Shown: positions 44,856-57,800 of the stretch, piece by piece | How the letters are laid out: each line of letters begins with the position of its first letter | Numbering within the stretch: the first letter of the stretch is position 1 | NCBI RefSeq assembly: GCF_000287335.1 | Contig: NC_018419.1 | Span: 1-64,000, forward strand | Origin: a secondary endosymbiont of Ctenarytaina eucalypti | GTDB lineage: Bacteria > Pseudomonadota > Gammaproteobacteria > Enterobacterales > Enterobacteriaceae | Length of the DNA: 64,000 nt | Reading direction: 5' to 3' | The notes under the pieces: generated by a model | What the model saw: only the letters and a program-made list of their open reading frames with translations | Told to the model about the DNA's origin: nothing | Database searches by the model: none | Position numbers and translations under genes: made by a program

Positions 44856-45983
44856 TTAAGATCTCTTGAGGGGTTTCAAACGCATGCGGATATCTGGCCC
44901 TATTCGTCGAACATCAAGTAGAGTAAACCTTGGCGTTTCGAAAAGTTTTTTCATCCCCGGAAGAAGAAACAGCGGACGGGCATCGGAGCCAAGAAGTTGC
45001 GGGGACTGGTATAAGATCAATTCATCAACTAATCCGGCACTCAGGAGCGCGCCGGATAAATCAGCGCCCGCTTCTACCCAGGCGTTGTTAATCTGACGGC
45101 GGCCTAGCTGCATCATTAGCGATAGCAAATCAAGACGCGAACGACCCGTCTTTTTACACGACTGAAGTTGAAGCTGTTCGACAGACGCCGGCCAAAGTCG
45201 ATCATCGGGAGAAAGGCGCGCAAGCCATGTTCGCCCTTGCTCTTGAGCGATGCGGTGAGAGGGGGTTATACGATTTGCGCTATCAATGATGACCCGCACT
45301 GGCTGATGCAGCTGTGTTTTGGGGCAGAGGTCCTGTACAGTCTTCGGCAGTGACTGCCACCGCACTGTCAGGGCCGGATCGTCTGCGATGACGGTGGCAG
45401 CTGTGGAAAGAATCGCGTCGCTTTCGGCGCGCCAGCGTTGTACATCTTGCCGTGCTTCAGGAGATGTAATCCATTTGCTCTCACCGGATGCCATCGCAGT
45501 TCGGCCGTCAAGAGACGCTGCAAGCTTGAGCCTGATCCAAGGAAGGCCGGTGCGCATGCGTTTGAGAAACCCTGGATTTACCGCTTCTGCTTCTGAAAGC
45601 ATTAAGCTATGTCGCACTTCAATGCCCGCATTTTTGAGCCTGCAGAAGCCACGGCCTGCTACTTTTGGGTTGGGATCTAGCATCGCGGCTACGACTCTGA
45701 CTACGCCAGCATCTATCAGTGCGTCGACGCAAGGCCGCGTACGCCCGTGATGGCTACAAGGCTCAAGGGAAACATAGACGGTAGCACCACGCGCTGTTTC
45801 TCCTGCCATGTGTAGTGCATACACTTCGGCATGCGCCTCCCCAGCGCGCTGATGGTAACCTTCGCCGACAATGCGTCCATCGAGGACGATAACGCAGCCT
45901 ACATTAGGGTTGGGTGCAGTATTAAAGCGCCCACGGCGCGCTAGATCAAAGGTTCGCGAGAGAAAAACCTCATCATTCTTCAT
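44856..45983 (-). CDS. ribD: Bifunctional riboflavin deaminase/reductase
   Basis: RibD carries out the second and third steps of riboflavin synthesis. The N-terminal deaminase has the zinc site HAEVYAL (His51, Glu53) and EPCSHHGRTRPC (Cys76, Cys85). The C-terminal reductase includes RLKLAASLDGRTAM, SDAILSTAATVIADDPALT and WVEAGADLSGALL. At 375 residues it is slightly longer than in E. coli (367). AAGGA precedes the ATG. In E. coli nrdR comes directly before; here it is a pseudogene, so ribD must have its own promoter, not identified. Confidence 0.98.
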   Translation of the reverse strand: MKNDEVFLSRTFDLARRGRFNTAPNPNVGCVIVLDGRIVGEGYHQRAGEAHAEVYALHMAGETARGATVYVSLEPCSHHGRTRPCVDALIDAGVVRVVAAMLDPNPKVAGRGFCRLKNAGIEVRHSLMLSEAEAVNPGFLKRMRTGLPWIRLKLAASLDGRTAMASGESKWITSPEARQDVQRWRAESDAILSTAATVIADDPALTVRWQSLPKTVQDLCPKTQLHQPVRVIIDSANRITPSHRIAQEQGRTWLARLSPDDRLWPASVEQLQLQSCKKTGRSRLDLLSLMMQLGRRQINNAWVEAGADLSGALLSAGLVDELILYQSPQLLGSDARPLFLLPGMKKLFETPRFTLLDVRRIGPDIRMRLKPLKRS

Positions 45984-46026
45984 AAAATAGTCCTTAGGGT
46001 GTTAAGGGTGTCGAACAGTGTCCTGA

Positions 46027-46054
46027 CATGGCTTTGTTAAAAAATCAAGCCATG
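46027..46054. repeat. Hairpin between the nrdR remnant and ribD
   Basis: CATGGCTT (46027-46034) pairs with AAGCCATG (46047-46054) around a 12-nt loop. Read on the minus strand it stands about 45 nt before the ribD start, so it could lie in the ribD leader. No riboswitch consensus is seen. Confidence 0.6.
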
Positions 46055-46269
46055 ACAATATGCAGACAGTTTTCGGTATTTTTAACGGGATGTATTGAAT
46101 TACAGAAAATAACTAGTGTGGTTATGAGGTTTTTGTAAAGCATTCCTATCGTCTTTGGCGGTAGTGTTTTCCGCTAAGGTATCTCTCTGTATGAGTGCAT
46201 GTTAAGGAGATTGGGCAATGTACTGTATTGGTAGTATAACATGCATTTTTCAACAAAGACTGCTTATCT

Positions 46270-46613
46270 GCCTCATCTAGTTAAGAGATGTCACCAGTAG
46301 TATCGCCTTGCCTTCTTGCTGATCATAGTCACGTAGATGCGGATGATCATTTAACCGTTCTTTGAGCTGTGCGGATGGTTTTGTTAATCCATGAGCGATA
46401 CTAATAACCCGCTGTCTTATTTTAGATACTATTATCATCGCTCGGAGGCCGATGCTTTCCCGCGTCATTATACTCGTAGTGATGGTGTTGACCAAACAGC
46501 GCCCCGCCACGGCAGGGCGCTGTCGGATGTTCTGGGGTGTGATTTCTAAAATCCAGCATAAGCCTAGTCACTAACGCTACTGCTCTGCAATTAATTGGTA
46601 CAGATAAATGCAT
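46270..46613 (-). pseudogene. nrdR: Decayed nrdR (ribonucleotide reductase repressor)
   Basis: nrdR precedes ribD in E. coli. On the minus strand the zinc-ribbon end reads RCLVNTITTS from 46501, matching QCLVCNERFTTF with two codons lost. In another frame KHRPPSDDNSI near 46453 matches EKRPVSSDDVEMAI. A PSAQL near 46370 may be PSKMI. About 90 nt are missing between the first two blocks. The zinc cysteines are gone except one. NrdR shuts down nrd operons when dATP is high. Confidence 0.66.
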
Positions 46614-49023
46614 TCATATCTTGATCTTGCGATGCCTTCTGTTAGATAAATCTATGCCACACTCTGTGGTTTTGAACGCATACTTCTGTGCTCTTTATGC
46701 TCTGCGAGATAAAAATATTATGACCTTATGCTATCCAATGAGGCAATAGAATATTTGACCTGGTGTTGACGTTGTCATGCTTCGATTCACGAAGTTGTGC
46801 ATCCATCGTAAGAAAAGAATAATTCAGGTAGCTTAGCAGCATCCATGTAAGTTTAAAAATGGGGTTAAAGTGGCCCTGGTTATTGTGCTAGAGAAAGGTC
46901 AAAAATCTATTTGATCATTAGGACTGCAGGATTGCTCTAATTCGAGCACTACTTGAGTAGTCGCTGTCAGCGCAGTTTTTACATCCATATAGAAAAATGA
47001 CTGATTGCTCTCTTTATACCATCAGAGCATTATTCTGCGTGAGAGCGCTCTTTTAAGTGCATTCGTTCATAACGGTAATTTTTTTTCCATAAAAGCTATT
47101 TAATTAAAATTAATATCATTAGCTGAAGTAGTAAATAAAAAATCTATTTTTTTAAAAAGCCTCTCAATATATGCAAAATAACGTGATTTTAGAATGAAGG
47201 CGTCAATCCATAAGGCGTTAAAAATTCTATCGAACATATTAGGTTTTTCTGTGACAGAGAAGAGTTCCAAATTTAGATGCTATGCGATATGATATAAGAA
47301 GATAGGGAATTATACGCAACATTATATATTCATACAGAGATGCTAGTCTTGTAGTTGTTTAATCGCCTCACTGAACTTGAGGAAGAGTATTTTTATAGCT
47401 GCGATAAACGTAGCAAAGTGAAGATTAGCCACCTGAGACGTGTTTTATCCGGGCCATTCCAAGAGTCTTGATTATTATTGACTCAATTATGTCCTCTCGT
47501 CGGCAGCGCATGGCTGGTATTTGATGTTCTAAACAATAATCATTATAACGTCATTAAGCGTGACTTGATGCTGCTCTAGCATTAGCACACGACTGCAGAG
47601 CGCCTCTCTCTTCATAACGGCCTTTGAAGAAAGGAGCTAGCACAAGCAACTATGCTCTAAAATTTCAGGAATGGTCATGATATAAGGGGATGCATATATG
47701 AAGAAGAAGACAGACTAGCAGCCCGGTTCTCTACGAATCATAAAGAGACATGCATCATTCCCGGCTGAATAAATAGCGACAAGGCGCTTCATAGCCTGGG
47801 CGCATCATATATCTTATTAGAGAGTACAATAACAAGAGTCTTTATGAGGCAATGGCTTTTTTCCTTTGCGCTTATGACGTAATAGTAATTTGTTAAGTTG
47901 ATGTTAAAACTTACGGAATAACCGCTAAAACGCTACACTTTTTTGTTTTACAAGCCGCAAAAAAATAAACGTCAGCATAGCATGCTGATACTTGCTAAAA
48001 TTGCTTATTGAATGATTGATATAGTAGCGACCGTAAATTTTTGGTGAAAGAATATACTATTCCCAATAGCGTTATGTCAAAAATATATAGCGTCGTATTA
48101 GTTATATCTAAAAGCAGAGAGTGCAACACATTCACTTATCTGCATTGATTGCTCATGTGGTAGCGTCACCACTTCACTTGCTCTTCTGAATTTAAAAAAA
48201 GCAAGAGGATAGTAAAACCCGGAGACTGTCGACTGACGGCGCTAAAAAAAGACTTTACTGCATCACCTAGGCTGAGGGAAGAAAATAAAGTCTCTTGTTT
48301 TTCTAGGGTAAGTAAAGATATTTTTTAGGTTTATAGCATGAGTGTAAGAAAGCCGGTTAAAAATTATCCGCTCCACTGTAGTGATGATGTTTGAGATAAG
48401 TGCGTGATGGCTGGCGCGAAAAGAATGGAAGGGGGCTGCGTTTTGCTTTAAAACAGTGACAGGTAGTTATCTCAGTCTGCATGAGTATGCTGCACCGGTG
48501 TGGTAGGCGATGTCAATAATTCAAATCTTGAACTAGATTGTTCTATTATACGTGTCCTAGATAGTTTCTATTTTGTAGTAATATTTATACCAGCGGCATA
48601 CTCATTAAAAATGCTTTTTTAAAAACGATAATGGCAAGACGAACTAAAATTGAAGAGTGACTATTATTGCAAGCGATGTCAGCATGTTTAATGACGCGCG
48701 GGGCATAACGAGAAAACCAAAAAATGGTTGATAAAAAGAACATGCGTATATAAATAAGTAATTATTTTATTCATTATCCATCTCTACTTCACGGAGGTAA
48801 GTACCGCAGGCGCTGCATTTACTTTTCAGATGTTCGCCGAGCGTTCACAGGCGGAGGCCGTATCATACTTCATGTTCTGCAGCCGGACAGGCTGAAAATC
48901 GGTAGGTAATGGGGATACCACACAAAAATTATGAGGCACACAAATAAAAGGCATCAGTCATCGTTAAGTGTTTCTTAAAATTTTGATGATACCTGATCCC
49001 CCCTTTTTTTATTCCATGCTCTG
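46614..49023. other. Gene-free stretch between nrdR remnant and secF
   Basis: This 2.4-kb stretch has no intact gene and no open frame of interest. In E. coli yajD, tsx and yajI lie between secF and nrdR; I could not align any. No tRNA or strong repeat was seen. Confidence 0.45.
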
Positions 49024-49947
49024 CTAAAATAAATGCTCACGCTTCATGCCAAGCTTAAGCGCTAATGCTGACGCCACATATATAGAACTAACAGTGCCGA
49101 TAAATATGCCAATCAATAGCGTTGTTGAGAAGCCGCGCAACATTTTACCGCCAAAAATCCATAGCATCAATACCACCATCAGCGTTGTGGCCGAGGTTAT
49201 TATGGTCCGATTTAATACTTGTGTCAGCGAGATGTTAAAAATTTCGTAGGCGTTGCCGTTTTGGTTTTTAAGGAAATTCTCACGAATACGGTCTGAGACT
49301 ACTAAACTGTCATTTAGCGAGTAGCCAATTACCGACATCAGCGAAACAATAATTGTTAGATCAATCTCGATATAGAGCAGAGAAAGAATCCCAAGCGTAA
49401 TTACCACGTCATGAATCAGCGCCAAGACCGCTCCGGTTGCTAGGCGCCATTCAAAACGGAAGCCAACATAAAGGAGAATAGAAAGCGACGCCACTAGTAA
49501 TGCTATTCCGCCATCCTGAACCATCTCCTCTCCGACGCTCGGTCCGATAAACTCAATCCGCTTTATGGAAGCATTCTGGCCGGTTGCCTGATTAATCGCC
49601 TTAAGAGCTTTTTCAGTTCGATCCTGTCTCACGCTATCTTGCACCGTGGACATACGAACTATAACATCGCGATTGCTACCGCCATGCTGTACCAACGAAT
49701 CCTGTAGCCCCGCATCTTTAAGGGCATCACGTATCTGCTCAACCTCAGTTGCTGTTCCCATGTTCAGTTCAATTAACGTGCCACCCGTGAAATCCAGACC
49801 CCAGTTAAAGCCTTTTGCGGCCATTATGGTGATAGAAAGGATAAGTAAGATGGTAGATAGAGAGAAAGCCAGGTAATCCCAACGCATAAAGTCATAGACT
49901 TTATAGTCGTTACGCAATATTGCGAGATTGCTTTTTTTCTGAGACAC
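49024..49947 (-). CDS. secF: Protein translocase accessory subunit SecF
   Basis: SecF pairs with SecD to use the proton gradient to pull secreted proteins out of SecYEG. The 307-residue product has six membrane segments. It carries [15 protein letters not shown] after the first of them, [12 protein letters not shown] before the second, and the conserved [20 protein letters not shown] block. It ends at [10 protein letters not shown], lacking the short tail seen in E. coli (323 residues). It starts 8 nt after secD, so the genes are coupled. Confidence 0.98.
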   Translation of the reverse strand: MSQKKSNLAILRNDYKVYDFMRWDYLAFSLSTILLILSITIMAAKGFNWGLDFTGGTLIELNMGTATEVEQIRDALKDAGLQDSLVQHGGSNRDVIVRMSTVQDSVRQDRTEKALKAINQATGQNASIKRIEFIGPSVGEEMVQDGGIALLVASLSILLYVGFRFEWRLATGAVLALIHDVVITLGILSLLYIEIDLTIIVSLMSVIGYSLNDSLVVSDRIRENFLKNQNGNAYEIFNISLTQVLNRTIITSATTLMVVLMLWIFGGKMLRGFSTTLLIGIFIGTVSSIYVASALALKLGMKREHLF

Positions 49948-49955
49948 GGCCGCTC

Positions 49956-51806
49956 CTAGATAGACAGATTATCAATACGTTTAGCGCCGTAAAGTAGGTT
50001 AGCCATGGCACGAGTACCAATGATTGCTGTAAGCATTGAAGTAGCAACCCCGATGCTGCTGGTAATAGCGAAGGCCTTGATCGGTCCCGAGGCTACTACA
50101 GCGTACAGTATGATGGCAGTAATCAGGGTTGTAATATTAGCATCCACTATGCTTGAAAAAGCGCCCCGATAGCCCTCATGAATCGCCTTCTGTACTGTAC
50201 GACCGTTGCGAAGTTCTTCTTTAATTCTTTCATTGATCAGTACATTAGCGTCTACAGCTACTGCTAGCGTCAATACAATACTAGCTATACCCGGCATTGT
50301 CAGTGTTGTACCTGGAATAATAGACATGATCCCGATGATCAGTACAAGATTGGCGATAATCGCTGTGGTGGCTATAAGACCAAATTTTCGATACCAGATG
50401 ATCATAAAGAGAATTGAGGCCAGTAGCCCCCAAAAACAGGCAGCTAATCCCTGGCTAATATTCTGACGACCTACGGTCGGGCCGATAGTGCGTTCTTCGA
50501 TAATCTGAATCGGCGCACTCAATGCGCCTGCACGTAGTAAAAGGGATAGCTGGCGCGCCTCGTTAGGATTTTTTATGCCGGTAATGCGGAAGCTATTACT
50601 GATCCGGGATTGGATGGTAGCGATATTAATAACTTTTTCCTGCTGCTCTAGAATTGTACGACCGTCATCGTCTTTCTGTCCGCAATCTTTATACTCTACA
50701 AACAAGGTAGCTATCAGATTACCAATATTCTCCTTGGTAAAGTTGGACATGATCCTGCCTCCGCTGCGGTCCAGGGAAATATTTACTTGCGGAAGGTTGT
50801 ATTCATCCGTGTTGGAGGTAGCATCAGTGATGTGCTCACCAGTTAAAATAACCTGTTTATACAATATTACGGGCTGGCCGTCTTGGGTACTTTTAAGCTC
50901 CGAATCCCCCGGTACAAGGCTGGAAACGGGGGACTGATGTGCGAAGGTGTTGACTAGTCGGAATTCGAGCGTGCCCGTCGCCCCTAAAACTCTCTTGGCG
51001 AGTGCCATATCCTGCAGACCAGGCATTTCGACTACAATGCGCCCGGAGCCCTGGCGGTGGACCAAAGGCTCGTCGATGCCAAGTTGATTGATACGATTAC
51101 GCAGTATGGTAATGTTATGTTTCACCGCGGACTCACGGGCTTGTTGCAGGAGATTGTTCGCCGGCTTAACACCTAATGCGTTGTCTTTGATGCTTCTAAT
51201 AACGATATTATGGTGCTGCTGTGTTAACCAGTCTATTGCCTTATCACGAGTATCGGCATCACAGAAGCGGATTGTACTGCCGTAATTCTCGATTTGATGC
51301 ACTGCTAGATAGGGAATACCCTTGCCGTGTAAATCGAACAGTAAAGTATCTATAGTCTTCTTCTGGAGCTTATGGAGCACGGTGTCCATATCAACTTCGA
51401 TCAAGAAGTAAACACCACCACGTAAATCTAACCCCAGCTTTATCGGTCTCGCCCCTATTCTAGATAACCATAGGGGTGTAGCCGGTGCTAGATGCAGCGC
51501 TACGAGATAATTTTCACCAAGGGCTTTTATCAAAGCGTCTCTGGCGTGTAGTTGCGCACTCACGTTAGAAAAACGGCAAAGAATAGAACCACGGTCGAGG
51601 ACAGTGGCTTTACTAAAGATATGTTCTTGTTCTAATATTGCGCGGATTTCTTTCAGCGTTGTTTCACTTAGGGACGGGACATCTCGGGCGCCTGAGATCT
51701 GTACGGCAGGATCCTCACCATACAAGTTAGGCAGGGCATAAACAAGGCTGAGAACGAGCGCGAGCGATAGCATCATATACTTCCACAGAGGATAACAGTT
51801 TAACAC
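49956..51806 (-). CDS. secD: Protein translocase accessory subunit SecD
   Basis: SecD is the larger partner of SecF. The 616-residue product equals the E. coli length. It has an N-terminal membrane anchor ([13 protein letters not shown] onward), the periplasmic P1 domain with [19 protein letters not shown], a second periplasmic block with [10 protein letters not shown] and [17 protein letters not shown], then five membrane helices with [20 protein letters not shown]. Translation starts at GTG, as in E. coli. It lies 28 nt after yajC. Confidence 0.99.
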   Translation of the reverse strand: MLNCYPLWKYMMLSLALVLSLVYALPNLYGEDPAVQISGARDVPSLSETTLKEIRAILEQEHIFSKATVLDRGSILCRFSNVSAQLHARDALIKALGENYLVALHLAPATPLWLSRIGARPIKLGLDLRGGVYFLIEVDMDTVLHKLQKKTIDTLLFDLHGKGIPYLAVHQIENYGSTIRFCDADTRDKAIDWLTQQHHNIVIRSIKDNALGVKPANNLLQQARESAVKHNITILRNRINQLGIDEPLVHRQGSGRIVVEMPGLQDMALAKRVLGATGTLEFRLVNTFAHQSPVSSLVPGDSELKSTQDGQPVILYKQVILTGEHITDATSNTDEYNLPQVNISLDRSGGRIMSNFTKENIGNLIATLFVEYKDCGQKDDDGRTILEQQEKVINIATIQSRISNSFRITGIKNPNEARQLSLLLRAGALSAPIQIIEERTIGPTVGRQNISQGLAACFWGLLASILFMIIWYRKFGLIATTAIIANLVLIIGIMSIIPGTTLTMPGIASIVLTLAVAVDANVLINERIKEELRNGRTVQKAIHEGYRGAFSSIVDANITTLITAIILYAVVASGPIKAFAITSSIGVATSMLTAIIGTRAMANLLYGAKRIDNLSI

Positions 51807-51834
51807 AGCAGCACCCCTTTAGGACCGTCTTTTA

Positions 51835-52167
51835 TTACAGCGCTTTCATCGTGCCTTTTGGCAAAACTGCAGCTATAAAATCGCGTTTGATAACCACTTC
51901 ATTGTTATCGTTGAGCGCGATCGAAATATAGCTATTATCCGTGACTTTTACCACACGCCCCAACAGCCCGCCGGTCGTCAGTACTTCATCGCCTTTTGAA
52001 ATGGCACGGATCAGTGCTTGATGCATCTTAGCGCGTTTTTGCTGTGGACGAAGGATAATTAAATAAAAGATGAGACCAAAAATAACGAGCATACCTACCA
52101 GAGAGTAAGGGCTTGACTGGGAGTGAGCATAGGAGGCAGCAACAGCGTCAGAAAAGAACACACTCAT
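51835..52167 (-). CDS. yajC: SecDF-associated protein YajC
   Basis: YajC is a small single-pass membrane protein that joins the SecDF complex. It has 110 residues, like E. coli, with a membrane helix MLVIFGLIFYLIILRPQQKR (27-46) followed by a cytoplasmic domain containing GDEVLTTGGLLGRV and ending AAVLPKGTMKAL. AAGGAA stands before the ATG. It lies in tgt-yajC-secD-secF with a 32-nt gap to tgt. Confidence 0.98.
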   Translation of the reverse strand: MSVFFSDAVAASYAHSQSSPYSLVGMLVIFGLIFYLIILRPQQKRAKMHQALIRAISKGDEVLTTGGLLGRVVKVTDNSYISIALNDNNEVVIKRDFIAAVLPKGTMKAL

Positions 52168-52199
52168 TGAAATTTCCTTGTTTTTATCTAACTCGAAGA

Positions 52200-53366
<1,167 letters not shown>

Positions 53367-53396
53367 TTATAGCAATTTTAAAAGCCGTTAAACAAG
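53367..53396 (-). promoter_or_regulatory. Candidate promoter of tgt-yajC-secD-secF
   Basis: On the minus strand TTGTTT (53391-53396) and a perfect TATAAT (53367-53372) are separated by 18 nt and lie about 50 nt upstream of the tgt GTG. In relatives transcription can arrive from queA; with queA decayed this promoter would be the only visible source for an essential export operon. Confidence 0.65.
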
Positions 53397-53427
53397 CTAG
53401 GCAGCGACCGTTTCCTTCTATCATGCT

Positions 53428-53481
53428 TATTCATGCCCGCACCATGTTCTAGTAACGTAAAGCATGGTGCGGGCATGAATA
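53428..53481. repeat. Long hairpin, 19-bp perfect arms
   Basis: Positions 53428-53446 and 53463-53481 are exact reverse complements (core ATGCCCGCACCATG) around a 16-nt loop. It lies between the queA remnant and the tgt promoter, and has no T-run on the minus strand. It could stop read-through from upstream, or be an old terminator or repeat element. Confidence 0.9.
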
Positions 53482-53484
53482 TTA

Positions 53485-54250
53485 AAAATAACCTATACCG
53501 CCTGTGTTTACAGCAACACTAGTGCTGAAAAGTTTACACTGATCTTTGAGCAAGCAAACCCGACGGAGAGATATCATGGTGTTGGCTGATGGAGCTTATG
53601 TAAAAGTGACTGTTATCATCCTCTGTGGAGAAATAGGACAAGGCCCCTTATCTAGCTACGGCGCGGGTTGAGAATATTACTCATTCTTTTATGCTATAAA
53701 CATAAACATATAGTTGATCAGTCGCACTTGAGCAGTTAAATAGACTTATAAATACAGTCAGGCATCGCCCGGTGCTTACTAGCTACAATGACTTAATCCC
53801 GGATAAAAAACCTTATGCAAGTCCATGTCTTGTGTGAATCATAAAAAATGATGCTGTTCTATAAACGTTCGCAGACGATCCCTGTTTGGTGCGCTAATTG
53901 CTAACAAGAGTTAGATAAATGTTTTTGCGTAGCAAAGATCGTTCACTTCAGCACATCGAAAAATATAGTCTGTTCGTTTAATACAGCCCGTAACATAATA
54001 CGCTTAATGAAATTTTTGTTACACCTGTATCCGTTTATCCCTGGTTATATTACCTGATGTTTCACATGCCTAAAAACTGCGTTGCATAAATAGTCTTTAT
54101 GCTACCTCTTCAGAGAAGAGGTGTCTATGTTAAAAGCAATACGTATGTCTAGTTATTACTGGTTTCTCTGACGTGACGATTAGCTGTTCCGATGATATAG
54201 GCTCTCTTCACACAACCTTTTGATGATACTCATGAGATAGACTTATACGT
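53485..54250 (-). pseudogene. queA: Decayed queA (tRNA epoxyqueuosine precursor synthase)
   Basis: queA comes directly before tgt in E. coli. On the minus strand near 53620 SPQRMITVTFT*A matches LPESTLIMLVSAFA, and from 53580 TMISLRRVCLLKDQ continues to KLFS and then VAV. This corresponds to TMNAYKAAVEEK, RFFS and DAM, with two inserted residues. This is the C-terminal end of QueA. The ydjM gene starts too close for the full N terminus to fit, so the gene is also truncated. QueA converts preQ1-tRNA to epoxyqueuosine-tRNA. Confidence 0.63.
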
Positions 54251-54252
54251 AG

Positions 54253-54825
54253 TTATCGGTTTGTGCGTAGGCGCTGCCAGAGCATCTGAATGGGCTCGAG
54301 AACCGCGAGACACTGTTCGAGTCCCCGCACTGCCGGGTGCTGTAGGGCGAAAATCAGAGCAGCAATACACAGAAGACGTTCATACTTTTTCCCTTTTTTT
54401 GGGCTGAAGAGCGGTACGCGAAACCGCCACTTGCAGGGCCAGAGTAGAGGCACACCGGCCGGGGTCAGCATATCCGCCGCGATATGGCTTAAGTAACCAA
54501 TAATCATGGCATGAAACGCATCTAGAGGAATCACAGCGTGTGCGGGGGGCGGTAGGTTGGTGCAAAAAATGATGCTAGCGATGATCGCCAGTAGGCTATG
54601 CGTGAAGCCGCGATGCCCGAACAGGCGGGCGATAGGTGTAGAGAGCCAGGTTAATCGCCGCCCCAGCATCGACTTAGGGTGGTCGATATCCGGCAATAGA
54701 CAGGTCAGCAATCCACCAGCAATAACATGCCACCAATCGCCTTGAGACAGCTCAGACGTCAGTGCGAGTTTTTTGGCTAAAATAGTGCTAGCTAAAGCAA
54801 AAATTAAATGTCCTTCTGCAGTCAT
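54253..54825 (-). CDS. ydjM: YdjM family inner-membrane hydrolase-like protein
   Basis: The 190-residue product aligns with E. coli YdjM from MTAEGHL to near the end. YdjM belongs to a membrane-bound metal-dependent hydrolase-like family (DUF457). It shows LLPDIDHPKSMLGRRL, the histidine-rich FGHRGFTHSLLA and IGYLSHIAADMLTPAGVPLL, with Asp and His residues in membrane helices that look like a metal site. In E. coli ydjM is LexA-regulated. Here no canonical LexA box (CTG-N10-CAG) is seen upstream. Substrate is unknown. It abuts the queA remnant. Confidence 0.95.
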   Translation of the reverse strand: MTAEGHLIFALASTILAKKLALTSELSQGDWWHVIAGGLLTCLLPDIDHPKSMLGRRLTWLSTPIARLFGHRGFTHSLLAIIASIIFCTNLPPPAHAVIPLDAFHAMIIGYLSHIAADMLTPAGVPLLWPCKWRFRVPLFSPKKGKKYERLLCIAALIFALQHPAVRGLEQCLAVLEPIQMLWQRLRTNR

Positions 54826-57800
54826 TTTGGGCAGGTCGCTATATAGATAGTCATGATTTTAGCATAAAAGCATCCTTGCAAGTCGGAAATAGTTCGCCAG
54901 AACATATCCTGATGACGTAATCTGGCCTGAGGTTGCCTGCCAGGAACTTCCATTAACACAGGCCAATGATGCTTGCCAGAAAAAGCGTTAGTTTCATGCA
55001 ATCACCCGAAAATCTAACGCTCGGGCTGTGTGTGCTTGAGCATCTCTTAAGTGCGGGCTGATGCTATGCTCTGCGTTTTCAAGTCTATTCTATCTGGACT
55101 ACCTATTTTTTCACCAACAATCCTAAGGCCGGTGTGATTAATTAGAAAAAGGGTTTTGAGTGAGCGTCAATGTATTGTTTTTGATATTCCAGGTTTTTCT
55201 TTGCTTGCTAAGATAACAGCAGCCCTACTACCGTAGGGGCGGCCCAGTAAGTTAAAAAGTTAGGCCACCGAACCCCTGTAAAGCCTTCAGCAAAAGTCAA
55301 ATAGTCTGATTGTCATGAAAATTATGGTGATGATCTTGGCTGAGAAGAACAGTAACTTGCCCGTTGTTTAAGACTATTTTTCTTCGCTCATGCACCCATG
55401 GCTTCTGTATTGCCTTTTCTTGTAGAAAATTTTTTTAATTAAACGTTTTATTTTCATTCAGAAATCTGCTCATTATAACACCTCTTATGACATTATAGAG
55501 TATCTTGAAATATTAGAATAAATCAGCAATCGTGACGCTTCACCCTGGATAAGCTGCTTTTTAGGTGAGATGCCTATTATTTTCAGCACTAGAAGACTTA
55601 AATGATCCTGGAGTTACCTTGATTTCTTGATTTGTCTTCGTGTACTAGATATACGGAAGCGTCTTGCATGTAATAAATTTAAAGTATCAGTCGCTAATTG
55701 GCTACGATAGACACTACGAGTGTGCATTATATTTTTTTAATAACAAAGACAAAGTTTACAATCATCCAGGAGTTTATTGACTATCATATTTTGAAGAAGC
55801 ATACGACTCTGAAAGTGTCGCATGGGTAAGGTAGCAGTGTGTCTCATTTACAGGGAAATACCTCTGGTCTGTGTAAGCGACTTTTTACTATTATGCAACG
55901 ATCACGACCAGGACCTCATTAATTTACTGGTTTAGACTTTTAACGGAGGACCCGATAGCCGCGATTTTTAAACTTATGGAGGCGCTGCCAAGATGCGTAA
56001 CCTATTTTTTCTGATCAGATGAGTATAGACATTAAAGATTAGCATTAAAAAAACTAATACCCCTTGTTACGACCGATGCGGTCATTGATATAATCTTTTT
56101 AATAAGACACAGTAAAAGTCTGTTTTTCTATGAAGTTTTCGTAGAAAATGATTATAGTCTCGGTTGTTCACTATTCTTCTGAGGTCTAGCGCAATAACGT
56201 TGGATTGTTGTGATCAATCAGTGTGCTGATTGCCCCGACATTGTACAATCTGGGTTTTTAACAGACCTGATGATCGGCAGTTATGCGCCATTAGGAGATC
56301 TAAAAAACGCAAGCAGGCTATCATTAGTACTGACTAGCTGAACGGTCTTGTTGAGGATTAAAAAGCTACCGGGTTATAACAGAGAGTCTGTGTAACTCTT
56401 GATGCACAAGCGGTTATGATGGTGATCATGACTTAAACTATTCACTAGATTACACATTATGGGAACGTCTATAAGTCTCCGCAGCAGCCAAAATTGATGA
56501 GTCCTGGCTTTGTCATTAGAATTTTTTTATTTATTCAATAAATCTATGTAAGGGGCACCATACACTTCTAAGTTCTGACTGCATGGTCTTTAGGCCACGG
56601 GATTAAGCGGCCTACTGCGCCCATAGTATCAAATATGTTGATGCACCCAGGCGCATTTTAGTACTACGACATGAATAGCATAATACTGTCGCTTCTTCCG
56701 GTTAGACCATCGTAAGATGAAACGGAACTGCTTTGCCGAGAGCCCATGCCTAGCGAGTTTATACTCTCAGAGAGCTATCTGCTTGTTTTTATCTGCCTAT
56801 TCTTTCTAATCTTCAGCGCGAAAAGGGTAGAGAGGAGTCCTCTTGAACGCTACCTGGGCGCTAAGGCGGTCTCTAAACCTAAGCAGGATTATACCGAAAT
56901 TAGTGTAAAAATGAAAACCATTCCTGTGGATAGCGATGCACAGCCATTAGACAATACTTTCGTCTGTGTCACGCCGCTGATTAAGAATCATGGCGTTATC
57001 TGGAAAATTAGCTACGTGAGTTATAATCTGAGGGCGAGTGCTCTTACCGGACCCCAGACGTAGAGGAGGAACGATAGCTACGACTCGACTAGAAAGAACT
57101 GATAAACCTTATCATTTTCGGTCAAGTGGAACTCATGACCATCTGCTATATCGAGCGAGGCGCTATGGCTTCGGGCAAGGGGGCCTAATAAAAGTAGGGT
57201 CTTGACCCCTGCTATAGGTCAATTTGGTCAGCCGACTTTAACTCTTCACCGAGGTTTTTACCTAAAAATTTACCGCTGATCTTTTATCACTCCATTTCTT
57301 ATGATAATTACTTTTTCTTTTGGTCTCCTTACCACTTAACTAGGTCTGATGACTGTTGATGTTTAGTGTCACTGTCTAAATAAATAAATTTTTATTTCAT
57401 AGGTCATGCAGCCGCAGATAATGGAATAGAAATCTAAATCCTCTAAATCAGAAAGGGGATATTTTAGCCAGTAGGTACTCGCTTGAGTACGTATTGCGTT
57501 TAGCCAAGTATTATTGCTCTTGCTCAGATGTTAATGTTCAACCATGTTGACGATGCCTATAGTTATCTGCTAGTCAATCTTTCGAAGCCGGCCTTGCCGA
57601 AAAGCAGATGTATTTGTTCTTTAAAAGAAGAACACGTCACTCACGTATATCGAAAGTGCTGTCAAGCAACGCTGCCTACCTTGCCCGTCTGTGTTGCTGC
57701 TTCAAGTCTACATTAGCGGTGCTGCTGTGCTAGTGAACCTTTCTCTTCGCATGCAGAAAGAGCTGCCATATGGATTTCTATTTTTACAGTATGCGGCACT

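Noticed and set aside
56746-57063. 105-codon open frame with a SurE-like C-terminal pattern (VCVTPL)
   Set aside because: Only one short block fits, the catalytic N terminus is absent and the neighbourhood is wrong; left as unidentified.
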